A stretch of 64,000 bases of DNA from NCBI RefSeq assembly GCF_001719165.1, contig NZ_CP017057.1, forward strand, positions 2,970,501 to 3,034,500. Reading direction: 5' to 3'. Position numbers and translations under genes: made by a program. The notes under the pieces were generated by a model. That model had not been told where the DNA came from. It made no database searches and saw only the letters and a list, made by a program, of their open reading frames with translations. Shown here one piece after another: positions 15,389 to 25,375 of this stretch. Origin of the DNA: Erythrobacter litoralis (GTDB lineage: Bacteria; Pseudomonadota; Alphaproteobacteria; Sphingomonadales; Sphingomonadaceae). How positions within the stretch are numbered: the stretch's first letter is position 1; each line of letters starts with the position of its first letter.

Positions 15389-16312
15389 ATGAGCGCGAAT
15401 GGGGAAAATGGCGGGGACCTCGCCCGGGGCCTGTCCAAGGCCGAAGTGCTGATCGAAGCCCTGCCCTATTTCCAGCGCTATGCCGGGCGCACCTTCGTGG
15501 TGAAATATGGCGGCCACGCCATGGGCAACGCCGAGGCCGCGCGCGATTTCGCAGAGGACATCGTGCTCTTGAAGGCGGTCGGTATCAACCCGGTCGTGGT
15601 CCATGGCGGCGGGCCGCAGATCGGCGACATGCTGCGCCGGCTGGGGGTGGAAAGCACCTTCGTCGACGGGCTGCGCGTGACCGACGAGGCCACCGCCAAG
15701 ATCGCGGAAATGGTCCTGTCGGGCGCGATCAACAAGGAACTGGTCGGCTGGCTCGCAGGCGCGGGCGGCAAGGCGATCGGCCTGTCGGGCAAGGATGGCG
15801 GCCTCGTCATCGCGCGCAAGGTCGAGCGCACCACCAAGGACCCGACCAGCCTAATCGAAAGCGTCGTCGATCTCGGTTTCGTCGGTGAACCCGAGGCGGT
15901 CGACACCAGCGTCATCGACACCGCGGTCGCCGCGGGGATGATCCCCGTGATCGCCCCGATCGCGCCCGGAGCGGACGGGGCGACCTACAACATCAATGCC
16001 GACACCATGGCCGGAGCGATCGCCGCCGCTTTGGGCGCGGCCCGGCTGTTCCTCCTCACCGACGTTCCGGGCGTGCTCGATGCGGAGGGTGAACTGCTGA
16101 CCGATCTCACTCCCCCCGCCATAGCCCGGCTGCGCGACGACGGCGTGATCAGCGGCGGCATGGTGCCCAAGCTCGAGACCTGCGTCGCGGCGGTCGAATC
16201 CGGCTGCGAGGCAGCGGTGGTGCTCGACGGGCGGGTTCCGCATGCCATGCTGCTCGAATTCTTCACCGCACGCGGTGCGGGAACGCTGGTGCGCGCGGCG
16301 GGCAATCCCTAA
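15389..16312 (+). CDS. argB: Acetylglutamate kinase
   Basis: A 307-residue kinase that phosphorylates N-acetyl-L-glutamate in arginine biosynthesis. Family motifs: VKYGGHAM (about residues 37-44), [13 protein letters not shown], the substrate-binding stretch around [12 protein letters not shown], and [10 protein letters not shown]. The start ATG 15389 gives the normal length; the much longer open frame upstream overlaps the divergent nuclease gene. No other arg gene is nearby. The gap to yggT is 117 bases. Confidence 0.95.
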   Translation: MSANGENGGDLARGLSKAEVLIEALPYFQRYAGRTFVVKYGGHAMGNAEAARDFAEDIVLLKAVGINPVVVHGGGPQIGDMLRRLGVESTFVDGLRVTDEATAKIAEMVLSGAINKELVGWLAGAGGKAIGLSGKDGGLVIARKVERTTKDPTSLIESVVDLGFVGEPEAVDTSVIDTAVAAGMIPVIAPIAPGADGATYNINADTMAGAIAAALGAARLFLLTDVPGVLDAEGELLTDLTPPAIARLRDDGVISGGMVPKLETCVAAVESGCEAAVVLDGRVPHAMLLEFFTARGAGTLVRAAGNP

Positions 16313-16429
16313 CTAGGAGATGCATCCCCCCTTTCGCGGGACTGGCGCAAGCTGTATTGCCCGTCTAACACGCCCCGAGGGACGACCATCCGCGCTGCGA
16401 TGCGCGCCAAACGGATAACAGGCAGACCC

Positions 16430-16726
16430 ATGCAAGGATTACTCGCAGTCTACGACATCATCTCGATCCTAACCAGCGCGCTGGTGATGCTGATCATCAT
16501 CCAGTTCGTGATCGGACTGCTTTTCGCGTTCAACGTGGTGAGCCCGTCCAACCAGTTCCTGATGTCGTTCTACACCTCGATCAACAACCTGCTCGATCCG
16601 ATCCTGCGGCCGATCCGGCGGATCATGCCCGATACCGGCACGATCGATTTCTCGCCGCTGGTGCTGATCATCCTGCTGCAGATCCTGCTGCGGGTGATCC
16701 AGGCCCTGATTCAAAGCGCATACTGA
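16430..16726 (+). CDS. YggT family membrane protein
   Basis: A 98-residue protein with two membrane helices (about residues 8-33 and 72-94) flanking the conserved loop [29 protein letters not shown], which identifies the YggT family (PF02325). The family is linked to osmotic adaptation and membrane integrity, with the mechanism unclear. ATG 16430 gives the family start; an upstream ATG at 16400 adds a basic decapeptide. It is 7 bases from folD, suggesting co-transcription. Confidence 0.9.
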   Translation: MQGLLAVYDIISILTSALVMLIIIQFVIGLLFAFNVVSPSNQFLMSFYTSINNLLDPILRPIRRIMPDTGTIDFSPLVLIILLQILLRVIQALIQSAY

Positions 16727-16733
16727 CCCCGGC

Positions 16734-17630
16734 ATGACGCAAGCTACCCGCATCGACGGCAAGGCCTTTGCCGCGCGCCTGCGCGAAAAGGTCGGCGAAC
16801 ATGCACATCGCTTCGCCGAAAGGACCGGGCGCAAGCCGGGGCTCGCCGTCGTGCTGGTGGGCGAGGATCCGGCGAGCCAGGTCTATGTCGGTAGCAAGGG
16901 CAAGGCGACCCTTGCCGCCAACATGGAAAGCTTCGAACATCGCCTGCCCGCCGACACGAGCGAGGCGGACCTCGTCGCGCTGGTCAAGACGCTCAACACG
17001 GATGACGCGGTCGACGGCATCCTTGTCCAGCTGCCGCTGCCCGATCACATCGACGAACAGGCCGTCATCGCCGCGATCGACCCGGACAAGGACGTCGACG
17101 GCTTTCACGTCATCAATGCCGGGCGTCTGAGTGTCGGGCAGGCGGGCTTCGTCCCCTGCACGCCGCTCGGCTGCATCATGCTGCTCAAGGACCTTCACGG
17201 CGACCTGTCGGGGATGGACGCGGTCGTCATCGGGCGCTCGAACATCGTCGGCAAACCGATGGCGCAGCTTCTCGTCGATGCGAACGCCACCGTCACCATC
17301 GCCCACAGCCGGACGAAGGATCTCGCCGAAACCGTGCGCCGCGCCGATATCGTGGTCGCAGCGGTCGGTCGGCCCGAGATCATACGGGGAGACTGGCTGA
17401 AGCCCGGTGCGACGGTGATCGACGTGGGCATCAATCGCCTCCCGCCCGAGCCGGGCCGGGAAAAGGGGCGGCTGGTCGGCGATGTCGCCTATGACGAGGC
17501 GGCAGAGGTCGCAGGGGCGATCACCCCGGTGCCGGGCGGGGTCGGGCCGATGACGATTGCCGTTCTCCTGCGCAACACGCTCGTCGCGGCGCATCGCAAT
17601 GAAGGGCTCGCCCCGCCGGAGGGCCTGTGA
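16734..17630 (+). CDS. folD: Methylenetetrahydrofolate dehydrogenase / methenyltetrahydrofolate cyclohydrolase
   Basis: A 298-residue bifunctional enzyme of one-carbon metabolism: oxidises 5,10-methylene-THF with NADP+ and hydrolyses methenyl-THF to 10-formyl-THF. The catalytic lysine lies in YVGSKGK, the substrate motif is QLPLPDHI, the nucleotide-binding segment [15 protein letters not shown], and the C-terminal signature [10 protein letters not shown]. The length matches the family. The stop TGA overlaps the GTG start of the next gene. Confidence 0.97.
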   Translation: MTQATRIDGKAFAARLREKVGEHAHRFAERTGRKPGLAVVLVGEDPASQVYVGSKGKATLAANMESFEHRLPADTSEADLVALVKTLNTDDAVDGILVQLPLPDHIDEQAVIAAIDPDKDVDGFHVINAGRLSVGQAGFVPCTPLGCIMLLKDLHGDLSGMDAVVIGRSNIVGKPMAQLLVDANATVTIAHSRTKDLAETVRRADIVVAAVGRPEIIRGDWLKPGATVIDVGINRLPPEPGREKGRLVGDVAYDEAAEVAGAITPVPGGVGPMTIAVLLRNTLVAAHRNEGLAPPEGL

Positions 17631-18394
17631 GAAGGCGCACCGCCGCGGCACTGCTTCTCGCCACCGCCGCGCTCGCCGTGGCCGGCTGCGCATCGGGCCA
17701 GCGGCGCGGACCTTCGCCGGAGGTCATCAAGCGGGTGCTCACCGGTGCGCCGGGCGAAGCGCAGCCGAGCCTCGTCGTCGCGACCGAGGTCGCCTATGCG
17801 CGCGCCGCCCGCGAAAGAGGCCAATATACCGCAATGAGCGAATTCGCCGCCCCAACCGCGCTTCTCCATGGGCGCAACGGGCCGGTATCGTTCGCTGCCA
17901 TCTCCGGTGCGCTCGAAGATCCTCCCAAGGCGGTGCAATGGGCCCCGCGCACGGTCGTCATCAGCTGCGACGGCGCGCTCGCCGTCAGTGCGGGCCGCTT
18001 CCGCGATCAGGAAGGCTTCGTCGGCAATTACGTCACGACTTGGGTCCGGCAATCCGACGGCGATTACAAATGGGCCTATGACGTCGCCGGGCGCGACGAT
18101 CCGCAGCCGCCGCCGAAACCGGAGCCGGAGGAAGGCGACATCGTCGTCACCGCGATGGATTCGATCCTTGGCCTCGTCGCGAGCTGCCCGCCGAGGGGGC
18201 TCGAGGTGCCCGCGCCGCCCGCGGTGTCTATCGGCGAGGGCGCAGGCGATGCACGGCTGTCCTCCGACGGGACCCTGCGCTGGCGCTGGGAGCACGGCGC
18301 CGACGGCACCAAACAGGTCGCGGTCGATTATTTCTACGAAGGCGAATGGGTCACCGCGATCGAGGAAAGCCTTGCATCTCCGGCTCAGGAATGA
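17627..18394 (+). CDS. Lipoprotein of unknown function, 255 residues
   Basis: GTG 17627 overlaps the folD stop (GTGA). The signal peptide ends in lipobox LAVAGC (Cys21). The mature part contains a region (about residues 50-165) that looks like an NTF2-like fold: an N-terminal helix [20 protein letters not shown], a [12 protein letters not shown] segment and beta-strands ending [22 protein letters not shown] Pro/Glu linker ([11 protein letters not shown]) leads to a second part. Translational coupling to folD suggests co-expression, not a shared function. Confidence 0.75.
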   Translation: MRRRTAAALLLATAALAVAGCASGQRRGPSPEVIKRVLTGAPGEAQPSLVVATEVAYARAARERGQYTAMSEFAAPTALLHGRNGPVSFAAISGALEDPPKAVQWAPRTVVISCDGALAVSAGRFRDQEGFVGNYVTTWVRQSDGDYKWAYDVAGRDDPQPPPKPEPEEGDIVVTAMDSILGLVASCPPRGLEVPAPPAVSIGEGAGDARLSSDGTLRWRWEHGADGTKQVAVDYFYEGEWVTAIEESLASPAQE

Positions 18395-18443
18395 TGAGGG
18401 GCGGCTCGCCCGCCGCCTTCCTTCCCGATAGGTTCGAACCGAC

Positions 18444-19085
18444 GTGATCTTTTCCGAACTCTTCATCTCGGCCTTCGTCACCCTGTTCGTGGTGATCGAC
18501 CCGCCCGGCTGTGCGCCGATCTATGCCGGCCTGACCAAGCAGGCGAGCGCAGCGCAGTCGCGAAGCATGGCCCTGCGCGCGACCTTCATCGCCGCGATCA
18601 TCCTCCTCATCTTCGCCTTTTTCGGCGAGCCGCTGCTTTCCGCGCTCCATATCGAGCTCGACAGCTTTCGCATCGCTGGCGGGCTGATGCTGTTCTGGAT
18701 CGCGTTCGACATGGTGTTCGAGAAGCGCACCCAGCGCCGCGAGGAACGCGCCGAGAAGATCGCCGCGCAAAGCGGTTCCGGACCCGAGATCGAGGACGTG
18801 TCGGTCTTTCCGATGGCGATGCCGATGCTGGCGGGGCCGGGCGCGATCGCGGCGATCATGCTGCTGATGAACGAGGCGGAAAGCGCGGCGGAGCGGATCG
18901 AGGTATTTGTGGCATTGGGCGCGGTGCTGGCGATCACCGCGGCGGCGCTGGTCGCGGCCGGGCCGATCATCCGTCTGCTCGGCGACAAGGTCGAGGCGGT
19001 GATCACGCGGCTGCTTGGCGTGCTTCTAGCGGCACTGGCGGCGCAATACGTGATCGACGGTGTGAAGGGCAGCTTTGGCGGCTGA
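18444..19085 (+). CDS. MarC family integral membrane protein
   Basis: A 213-residue protein with about six membrane helices. The N-terminal segment FVTLFVVIDPPGCAPIYAGLT and the central FPMAMPMLAGPGAIAAIML carry the proline/glycine motifs of the MarC/UPF0056 family, whose function is unknown despite the name. A charged cytoplasmic loop (EKRTQRREERAEK) lies between helices 3 and 4. GTG 18444 starts the protein at the family length. The tail includes LGVLLAALAAQYVIDGVKG, also typical. Confidence 0.9.
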   Translation: MIFSELFISAFVTLFVVIDPPGCAPIYAGLTKQASAAQSRSMALRATFIAAIILLIFAFFGEPLLSALHIELDSFRIAGGLMLFWIAFDMVFEKRTQRREERAEKIAAQSGSGPEIEDVSVFPMAMPMLAGPGAIAAIMLLMNEAESAAERIEVFVALGAVLAITAAALVAAGPIIRLLGDKVEAVITRLLGVLLAALAAQYVIDGVKGSFGG

Positions 19086-19189
19086 GTGACCACGGGCCGA
19101 CATTTCCGTGACGACCCCCGAAGCGCGTCCGCCCGATATCCGTCCCTTGAGCGGACTATCGACCAAGTGCCCTCTGGAAGGCCAGACCG

Positions 19190-20404
19190 TCAGGGTTCGA
19201 TCGGCGGTAACAGCGTAAGCGTGCGTGCCGCTACCTGGCGCCCCAGACGCTCACCCGCTTCGTTCGAAAACCGGAAGTGAGCCCCGCCCAATATGCGCGA
19301 GTAAGACACTTCTTCGACCCATTTGTCGAATGTCGGAAGGGTCTGCGTGGCAGCAAGCTCAAGGGAGCGCGAACCCACCTTCACACCGCCTTCCGGAGCA
19401 TTGCCGACCTCGGCCTTGAACACTTCGGCGACGGCTGCAGTCCAGCTGCAATGGGCGCAAGGGTATTCCGGGTGATTGGGGGTGTTGAGCAATGGCTGCC
19501 AATCTGCGTCGATCTCGGTTCCCGGATTGTCGTCCCTGTCCGCATTGCGAATGGCGGTGATCGGTCGCCAGAAATTGTAGCGCAGCTTGGCCATCCCGGT
19601 GACAACCGATGTGTCCGCATCCGCAATGTTGATGAGCGCATAGAGCCGCGCATTGTCGACCGTACTGCGGCCGGGGCGATCGGCGATGCTGCGCAGGGCG
19701 GGAATGGTCACCGGGGTTATGCGATAGCGCGCCATCACCGTCTGCACCGGATCGCGGGCCGTGCTGTCTCGCGCTCCGAGCGATTTCACCTCATTGAAAT
19801 CGCGCGCCCAGATCACGCTAGTGAGCGAGGGAGGGGGCGGCGGCATCAATTCCTCGAAATTGCCATAGGACAAGGTCACAAGGGTAGACATTTCGTCAGC
19901 GTAGGCTGGCAAGGCCCCGGGCACGTAGGTTCCCGGGGTCGTGACAGGTCGATATCGCACGAAAGTCGCGCCTTCGCGGGTAGCCGGCATGGCAATCGCC
20001 GCTTCTGCGGCTGCAATTCCGATTGCAGCGCCCGCTGATTTCCCGGCATCCGGCAAGGTGGCAAGCGCGAGCTCGTAACTGCGATCGATTTCCTGCTTGT
20101 GATCTGGGTAATAGGTCGAGAGCACTTCACGTGCCGCGGTCATGACGGCGGCCTCGACTGAGGCTTCGCCCGTTTCCCGATCAAGTGCGAGAAAGCTCTC
20201 GTATTTGTGATCGATCGCGTTGGCTGCCTCGAACATGGCAAGACCAAGGCGCACGTTGATATGGTGGCGTTCAACCGACCACGGGGTCCTGTCCACGGCG
20301 GCGATTTCCTGTGCCAGTCCGGCCCAGTCAGTCACGACCTCGGCCCGCACCGGCATCGCGAGAAAACATGACGCCAGCAGCGCACCTACGACCGTTTTCA
20401 CCAT
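19190..20404 (-). CDS. Secreted vanadium haloperoxidase/PAP2-like protein
   Basis: A 404-residue exported protein: signal peptide MVKTVVGALLASCFLAMPVRA. The C-terminal half has the three phosphate/vanadate-binding boxes of the acid phosphatase-haloperoxidase superfamily: KLRYNFWRPITAIRNAD, PNHPEYPCAHCSWTAAV and SRILGGAHFRFSNEAG. The catalytic histidine corresponds to GGAHFRF; the central box has PCAHCS in place of the usual PSGH. Two nearby cysteines could form a disulfide. The start ATG 20404 has GGGGGG before it; an upstream extension lacks a signal. Activity (phosphatase or haloperoxidase) cannot be decided from sequence. Confidence 0.82.
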   Translation of the reverse strand: MVKTVVGALLASCFLAMPVRAEVVTDWAGLAQEIAAVDRTPWSVERHHINVRLGLAMFEAANAIDHKYESFLALDRETGEASVEAAVMTAAREVLSTYYPDHKQEIDRSYELALATLPDAGKSAGAAIGIAAAEAAIAMPATREGATFVRYRPVTTPGTYVPGALPAYADEMSTLVTLSYGNFEELMPPPPPSLTSVIWARDFNEVKSLGARDSTARDPVQTVMARYRITPVTIPALRSIADRPGRSTVDNARLYALINIADADTSVVTGMAKLRYNFWRPITAIRNADRDDNPGTEIDADWQPLLNTPNHPEYPCAHCSWTAAVAEVFKAEVGNAPEGGVKVGSRSLELAATQTLPTFDKWVEEVSYSRILGGAHFRFSNEAGERLGRQVAARTLTLLPPIEP

Positions 20405-20583
20405 TATGCCCCCCGGGTCCCGCTCTTTGATCGCTCGCACCATAGAGGCGCCCGATAGCGGCGCAAGACATCATGGGCAGTGGCAGCGTTGGAGAGTTAT
20501 CGGCAGAATTCCCGATGTCGCCGATCGACCTACCGCCCGATCGCGCCCATTGTTATCCGCAGCCGGCCTCGGTCAGCCTCATC

Positions 20584-21195
20584 CTATTGCAGCGTCATGA
20601 TCTCCTCGCCCCCGTCGCGGCGGCCGTAGAACTGCATCAGCTGGACCAGCAGCTCGCATCGCGCCGAAAGGTTCTCCGCCTCCAGCAGCGCCTGTTTCGA
20701 GGCCGGATCGAACGGGGCGATCTGGGATACGCCGTTGATCAGCGACTGGTCGTCGAGCCGCTCGACAGAATCCCAGTCGACTGAATAGCCCTGGCTGTCG
20801 GCGAAGTGGCGCGCCTCGCGCTCGAATCCGCCGCGCTGGGCGTGGGTCAGAGTTTCGTCCTCGTCGTCCTCGATCAATTCGCCCTCGACCTGGCGAAAGG
20901 CGGAGGTCACGTCGAGTTCGCGGATCAGGCGGAAGCGCGATTCGCCTTCGAGGATGAGGTTGTAGCGCCCGTCATCCATTGCCTCGATCTCGCCGATCCG
21001 CCCGACGCAGCCCACGGTGTAGAGGGGCGCACCCTCGAGCGGGCGCTGCGGCTGGATCATCGCGATCCGCCGGTCGCGCACCAGCGCATCGCCCACCAGC
21101 GCGCGGTAGCGCGGCTCGAAGATGTGGAGCGGCAATTGCAGCCCCGGGAAAAGGACCGCGCCAGGCAGGGGAAAGATGGAAAGGCGAAGGGGCAT
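20584..21195 (-). CDS. LON substrate-binding domain protein
   Basis: A 203-residue protein consisting mainly of the N-terminal domain of Lon protease without ATPase or peptidase. The family start LSIFPLPGAVLFPGLQLPLHIFEPRYRALV is clear, followed by IGEIEAMDDGRYNLILEGESRFRL. Stand-alone versions are common in alphaproteobacteria and probably act as adaptors in protein quality control. It lies 7 bases downstream of the thioredoxin/TPR gene, forming an operon with it. Confidence 0.92.
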   Translation of the reverse strand: MPLRLSIFPLPGAVLFPGLQLPLHIFEPRYRALVGDALVRDRRIAMIQPQRPLEGAPLYTVGCVGRIGEIEAMDDGRYNLILEGESRFRLIRELDVTSAFRQVEGELIEDDEDETLTHAQRGGFEREARHFADSQGYSVDWDSVERLDDQSLINGVSQIAPFDPASKQALLEAENLSARCELLVQLMQFYGRRDGGEEIMTLQ

Positions 21196-21202
21196 GCGCG
21201 CC

Positions 21203-22144
21203 TTACCCGAACAGGATTTTGGAAAGGCGGCGGCGGGTGGCGACGACCCATTGATCCTCTAGCCCGATCGCCTCGAACATCTTGAGAAGCTGCGTGCGCG
21301 CCGCGCCCTCGTTCCATTCGCGGTCCTTCTCCACCATGGCGAGCAGCGTGTCGGCGGCCTCGTCGCGGCGCCCCGCGGCGAAGGCCGCCTCGGCATAGGC
21401 GAGCTGGGCGTCCATGTCGTCCGGCGACGCCTCGGCCCTGGACTTGAGGTCGGCGAGTTCGCCCTCGTCCACCTTGGTGCCGGCCAGGTCGAGCGCGCTC
21501 CTGGCCGCGCCCATCGCCGGATCATTGGCGAGGCGCGGATCGTTCATCATCGCCTCGAACACCTGCCGCGCCTCGTCCACCTGGTCGAGCATGACAAGCG
21601 CCCGCACGAGCCCCGAGGCGGCCTGCGCATTGTCGGGCGCGAATTCGGTCACCTGCCCGAAAATCCCCGCCGCGCGCTGGGCATCGCCGCCGGTGAGCGC
21701 ATCCTCGCCCATCTGGACGAACTGGGCGATTTCCTCGGCCGAAGGCCCCTGCTGCTGCCCGTCGGCGCCGTCCGCGCCGGCCTGCACCGGCAATTGCTGG
21801 AGCAGCTGGTCGAGCACCTGCTTCATCTGCGATTCGCTGCGCGCCTGCGTCAGGTCGGCGACCGGCTGGCCCTGGAACATCGCGTAGACGGTCGGGATCG
21901 AGCGAACCTGAAACTGGCTCGCGATGAACTGTTCCTCGTCGACATTGACCTTGGCGAGCACCACGCCCTTGTCGGCGTATTCGGCGGCGACCTTTTCGAG
22001 CATCGGCGCCAGCGCCTTGCACGGACCGCACCATTCGGCCCAGAAATCGAGAATGACGAGCTTCGACTGGGATGGTTCCACCACGTTCTTGCGGAAGCGG
22101 TCGACCGCCTTCTGTTCGTCGAGATTGAGACCCATGCTGGCCAA
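21203..22144 (-). CDS. Thioredoxin domain protein with TPR tail (YbbN/CnoX-like)
   Basis: A 313-residue protein: thioredoxin fold (about residues 20-130) with active-site WCGPC, then tetratricopeptide-like helices (about 165-310, with AFAAGRRDEAADTLLAMV). This is the plan of the co-chaperone YbbN/CnoX, which protects proteins and hands them to chaperonins, although the E. coli protein lacks the full CxxC. I place the start at TTG 22144 because AGGAG lies 8 bases before it, whereas ATG 22135 would be 17 bases away. It is co-directional with the LON-domain gene 7 bases downstream. Confidence 0.9.
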   Translation of the reverse strand: MASMGLNLDEQKAVDRFRKNVVEPSQSKLVILDFWAEWCGPCKALAPMLEKVAAEYADKGVVLAKVNVDEEQFIASQFQVRSIPTVYAMFQGQPVADLTQARSESQMKQVLDQLLQQLPVQAGADGADGQQQGPSAEEIAQFVQMGEDALTGGDAQRAAGIFGQVTEFAPDNAQAASGLVRALVMLDQVDEARQVFEAMMNDPRLANDPAMGAARSALDLAGTKVDEGELADLKSRAEASPDDMDAQLAYAEAAFAAGRRDEAADTLLAMVEKDREWNEGAARTQLLKMFEAIGLEDQWVVATRRRLSKILFG

Positions 22145-22363
22145 GTGATTGCTCCTGTCGTCTGGCTGGATCGTGGCTGTATGCCACAATGTGGGACGTT
22201 TTGGGGGATTGTGAAGCGCCCATTTGCGCTGGAGCCTCGCGCGCATGCGATCAAGTGCTAAATGCTCCATTTTTGGGCTTGCAGGCGCCGCACCTCGCTG
22301 CTAATCGCGCCGCCTCCACGGCAGAGAGGTTGCGGCACCGCCCTCCTGTCACGGCGCCAGTGA

Positions 22364-22438
22364 GCGGGCGTAGCTCAGGGGTAGAGCACAACCTTGCCAA
22401 GGTTGGGGTCGAGAGTTCGAATCTCTTCGCCCGCTCCA
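22364..22438 (+). tRNA. tRNA-Gly (anticodon GCC)
   Basis: Cloverleaf: acceptor GCGGGCG pairs with CGCCCGC, D-arm TAGCTCAGGGGTAGAGCA, anticodon stem AACCTT-GCC-AAGGTT with anticodon at 22396-22398, T-loop GTTCGAATC, and an encoded CCA end (22436-22438). No integrase or duplicated 3' end is near it. Confidence 0.97.
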
Positions 22439-22604
22439 GTTTTCAAGAAGTTGCCCAGATTACCGCCTTGTGCGGCGCGTGGCTGTCGCAATTGTGCCGC
22501 ACTCGGCCAGCCAAAATCCTGCGCGCCATGCTTTGGCCCTTGCATCCAACATAATGGCTGCTAGCTGCGTGAGACGTTATCTCATATAATATACGGAAGA
22601 CTCC

Positions 22605-24797
22605 ATGATCTCTCACACCTCGCGCATCGCGCCCTCCCATATCGCCCTTGCCGCCGCGCTCGGCTTGGCCGTCACGGCGACCCCTGCCATTGCCGAAGGC
22701 AATGCCGACGAAGCGGCCGAGGACGCAGCCCAGCCCACCGGTGGCGCGGCGCAGGTCGAGGACGATCTCCATAACCGCCAGAGCGAAGACAACATCATCG
22801 TCAGCGCCTCGGGCCTTCGTGAACTCGACGTGCTGGCCGGCACCAACGTGCTCGAAGCGCCCGAAATTCAGCGCGAGGCGGTGACCGGCCAGATCGGCGA
22901 ACTGCTGACCAAAATCCCTGGTGTCTCGGCGACCAGTTTCGCCCCCGGCGCCTCGCGGCCCGTCCTGCGCGGCCAGCAGGGCGAGCGCGTGCGCGTGCTG
23001 GTCGATGGGGTCGGCACAGCGGACGTCTCGAACACCTCGGTCGACCATGCCACCACCATCGAACCTATCACGGTCGAGCGGATCGAAGTACTCCGCGGTC
23101 CGGCGGTCCTGCTCTACGGCAGCCAAGCGATCGGCGGCGCGGTCAACGTGATCGACAAGCGTATTCCGACCCGCATGCCCGAGGAAGATTTCCACCTCGA
23201 TGCCTTCGCTGGGGTCGATAGCGCAAGCAACCTTCTCACCGGCGCGGCCTCGCTGGATGTCGGCTTCACCGACAATCTCGTGTTCCACGTCGACGGTTCG
23301 TGGCGCGATACCGGGAACGTGGACATCGGCGGTTTCCAGATCGCGCCCGAACTGCGCCAGGAACTACTCGAGGAAGCGGCCGAAAAGGAGGCCGACGGCG
23401 AGCCTGCGGAAGCCGAGGAGTTTCGCGAAACGGCCGCCCAGCGCGGTTTCATTCCGAACAGCGATATGCGCAGCTGGACCGTCAATGCTGGCCTCGGCCT
23501 GATCTTGGGCGAAAGCACCTTCGGCGCCTCGCTCGGCTATTACGACACCAACTATGGTGTTATCAAACGGCCCGGCCTCAAAAAGGAAGAGGAGGAAGAA
23601 GGCGGCGAAGGCGAAGCGGAGGAGGAGAACGTCCGCATCGACCTCGAGCAGTTCCGCGCCGACTTCAAGGGTGACATCTATTTGGGCGACGGCGCGTTCG
23701 AGCGGCTCAAGCTGAGGGTCGGTTATTCCGACTACACCCACACCGAATTCGAAGGCCCCGGCGAAGTCGGCACGGTGTTCGACAGCACAAGCGTGGAAGC
23801 CCGCGCCGAACTGGTGCAGAATGCCGAAGGCATGCTGCGCGGCGCGACCGGGATCCAGTATCTCCACCGCGATTTCAGCGCCGTGGGTGCGGAAGCCTAC
23901 GTTCCGCCTAACCTGACCGACCAGGTGGCGATCTTCACGCTCCAGGAATTCGGTACCGGACCGATCCAGATTGAAGCTGCCGGCCGCGCCGAGTTCACCG
24001 ACGTCGAGGCCCAGACCCTCGGTATCGCGCGCAACTATGATACCTTCTCGGGCGCACTCGGCGTGGTCTATGAAGGGATCGAGGGCATTCGCATCGGTCT
24101 CAACGGCTCGCGCGCCGAACGCGCGCCGAGTGCGGAGGAGCTGTTCTCAGACGGCCCGCATATCGCAACCCAGGCCTTCGAAATCGGCGATCCCGACCTC
24201 GACACCGAAAGCGCCCTCGGACTCGAGGCCTATGCCCGCGGCAGCATCGGTGCCGGAACGTTTAACCTGACTGTCTTCAAGCAGTGGTTCGACAACTACA
24301 TTTTTCTCGAGGACGCCGGGTTTGAGGAAGACGGTCTGCCAGCCTTCCAATATCTACAGCGGGATGCCGACTTCTTCGGGATCGAGGCGGACTTTTCCTA
24401 TCCGGTCATCGACACCGGCAGCTTCCGCCTACTGACCGACCTGCGCGGCTCCTATATCGAGGCGGATCTCGCCGATGGCACCGCCGTTCCGCGTATCCCG
24501 CCGCTCAGTCTGCTAGGCGCACTGGAAGCGCAGACCGGCGCCTTCGACGTGCGCGGCGAAGTGCAGTGGTTTGACGATCAGGACAACGTGACCACTTTCG
24601 AAACCCCCACCGATGGCTTCACCCTCGTCAATGCGATGGTGGCGTGGCGTCCGCTGGCAGATAATCGCAACGTTACCGTACTGGTGGCAGCGGACAACAT
24701 CTTCGACGTCAACGGCCGCCGCCATGCGAGCTTCACAAAGGACTTCGTGCCGCTGATCGGGCGCAATTTCCGTGCAAGCGTGCGACTGTCCTTCTAA
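22605..24797 (+). CDS. TonB-dependent outer-membrane receptor, ZnuD-like
   Basis: A 730-residue receptor: signal peptide to about AIA30, plug domain (about residues 65-180, with IPGVSATSFAPGASRPVLRGQQG and RIEVLRGPAVLLYGSQAIGGAVNVID) and a 22-strand barrel ending in RASVRLSF with the terminal phenylalanine of outer-membrane proteins. The compact plug, the length and the acidic extracellular loops resemble ZnuD zinc receptors. One loop (about 327-341, KKEEEEEGGEGEAEEE) is almost purely acidic. The substrate is inferred only. The segment before the ATG (22575-22600) is AT-rich, with TTAT/ATAA arms, but I cannot call a Zur box. It follows the tRNA gene in the same direction. Confidence 0.88.
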   Translation: MISHTSRIAPSHIALAAALGLAVTATPAIAEGNADEAAEDAAQPTGGAAQVEDDLHNRQSEDNIIVSASGLRELDVLAGTNVLEAPEIQREAVTGQIGELLTKIPGVSATSFAPGASRPVLRGQQGERVRVLVDGVGTADVSNTSVDHATTIEPITVERIEVLRGPAVLLYGSQAIGGAVNVIDKRIPTRMPEEDFHLDAFAGVDSASNLLTGAASLDVGFTDNLVFHVDGSWRDTGNVDIGGFQIAPELRQELLEEAAEKEADGEPAEAEEFRETAAQRGFIPNSDMRSWTVNAGLGLILGESTFGASLGYYDTNYGVIKRPGLKKEEEEEGGEGEAEEENVRIDLEQFRADFKGDIYLGDGAFERLKLRVGYSDYTHTEFEGPGEVGTVFDSTSVEARAELVQNAEGMLRGATGIQYLHRDFSAVGAEAYVPPNLTDQVAIFTLQEFGTGPIQIEAAGRAEFTDVEAQTLGIARNYDTFSGALGVVYEGIEGIRIGLNGSRAERAPSAEELFSDGPHIATQAFEIGDPDLDTESALGLEAYARGSIGAGTFNLTVFKQWFDNYIFLEDAGFEEDGLPAFQYLQRDADFFGIEADFSYPVIDTGSFRLLTDLRGSYIEADLADGTAVPRIPPLSLLGALEAQTGAFDVRGEVQWFDDQDNVTTFETPTDGFTLVNAMVAWRPLADNRNVTVLVAADNIFDVNGRRHASFTKDFVPLIGRNFRASVRLSF

Positions 24798-24833
24798 ATC
24801 GCATCGACTCCTGACGGTCGTCTGGATTGACGC

Positions 24834-25067
24834 CTAGATCGTCAGTGACCAGAAAATGAGGGCAAAGATCCAGCCCGCATTGAAGACGGCGAGCATGGCC
24901 CATGTCGTGGCCTTGCTCGCCTGTTTGCGTCCGGGCCCGACGGCGACGTCGGGCTCCCGCCGGAACAGCCGCGCGACGTCGCGCGCATGAATAAGCAGCC
25001 ACGCCCCGCTGACGAGCGTGACGAACCCGATAAGGAAGATTCCGGCCTGCATGTAGATGAGCGGCAT
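24834..25067 (-). CDS. Small membrane protein with HARDVA motif, copy 1
   Basis: A 77-residue protein with two hydrophobic helices (about residues 6-23 and 57-75) joined by a cytoplasmic loop LLIHARDVARLFRRE. ATG 25067 is chosen because GGAGG lies 7 bases before it; the in-frame ATG at 25085 has no such site. The next gene on the same strand (25157-25375) encodes a similar two-helix protein with the same HARDVA motif, so the two are probably duplicates. Function unknown. Confidence 0.7.
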   Translation of the reverse strand: MPLIYMQAGIFLIGFVTLVSGAWLLIHARDVARLFRREPDVAVGPGRKQASKATTWAMLAVFNAGWIFALIFWSLTI

Positions 25068-25156
25068 GTTCGCCTCCGTTGGCAATTCCGTTGCTTACGG
25101 AGATTCAATGGCGCTCTTGCCCGCCCGGTTCCGAAATGTGCGGCCGCGCGCGCCTG

Positions 25157-25375
25157 TCAGCGGCCGAGCGAGACGCGCAGCACGATCAGGACTTCGGCGC
25201 TGACCGAAAAGCCGAACAGCGTCATCATCGCGCAGACCTGCCGGAAGCTCGCGAGGCGTTTTCCCAGTCCCGGATCGATCGGCAAGATGTGGCGCAGGAT
25301 CAGCGCGACGTCGCGCGCATGCAGGACCAGCCAGGCCGAGGACAGGATGGACGTCGCGCTGAAGATCATCAGCAT
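25157..25375 (-). CDS. Small membrane protein with HARDVA motif, copy 2
   Basis: From ATG 25375 a 72-residue protein: hydrophobic MLMIFSATSILSSAWLVL, then HARDVALILRHILP, then a second helix VCAMMTLFGFSVSAEVLIVL. The motif and topology mirror 24834-25067. No Shine-Dalgarno is obvious before 25375; the frame is open further, to a TTG at 25438 that would add 21 residues. The start is therefore uncertain. It is upstream of copy 1 and could be read with it. Confidence 0.6.
   Translation of the reverse strand: MLMIFSATSILSSAWLVLHARDVALILRHILPIDPGLGKRLASFRQVCAMMTLFGFSVSAEVLIVLRVSLGR

Noticed and set aside
22364-22438. tRNA-Gly as integration site of an island
   Set aside because: No integrase, no duplicated tRNA 3' end and core-type genes on both sides.
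22575-22600. AT-rich segment before the TonB-dependent receptor as a Zur box
   Set aside because: Only short arms (TTAT/ATAA) match; not enough for a call without a motif scan.
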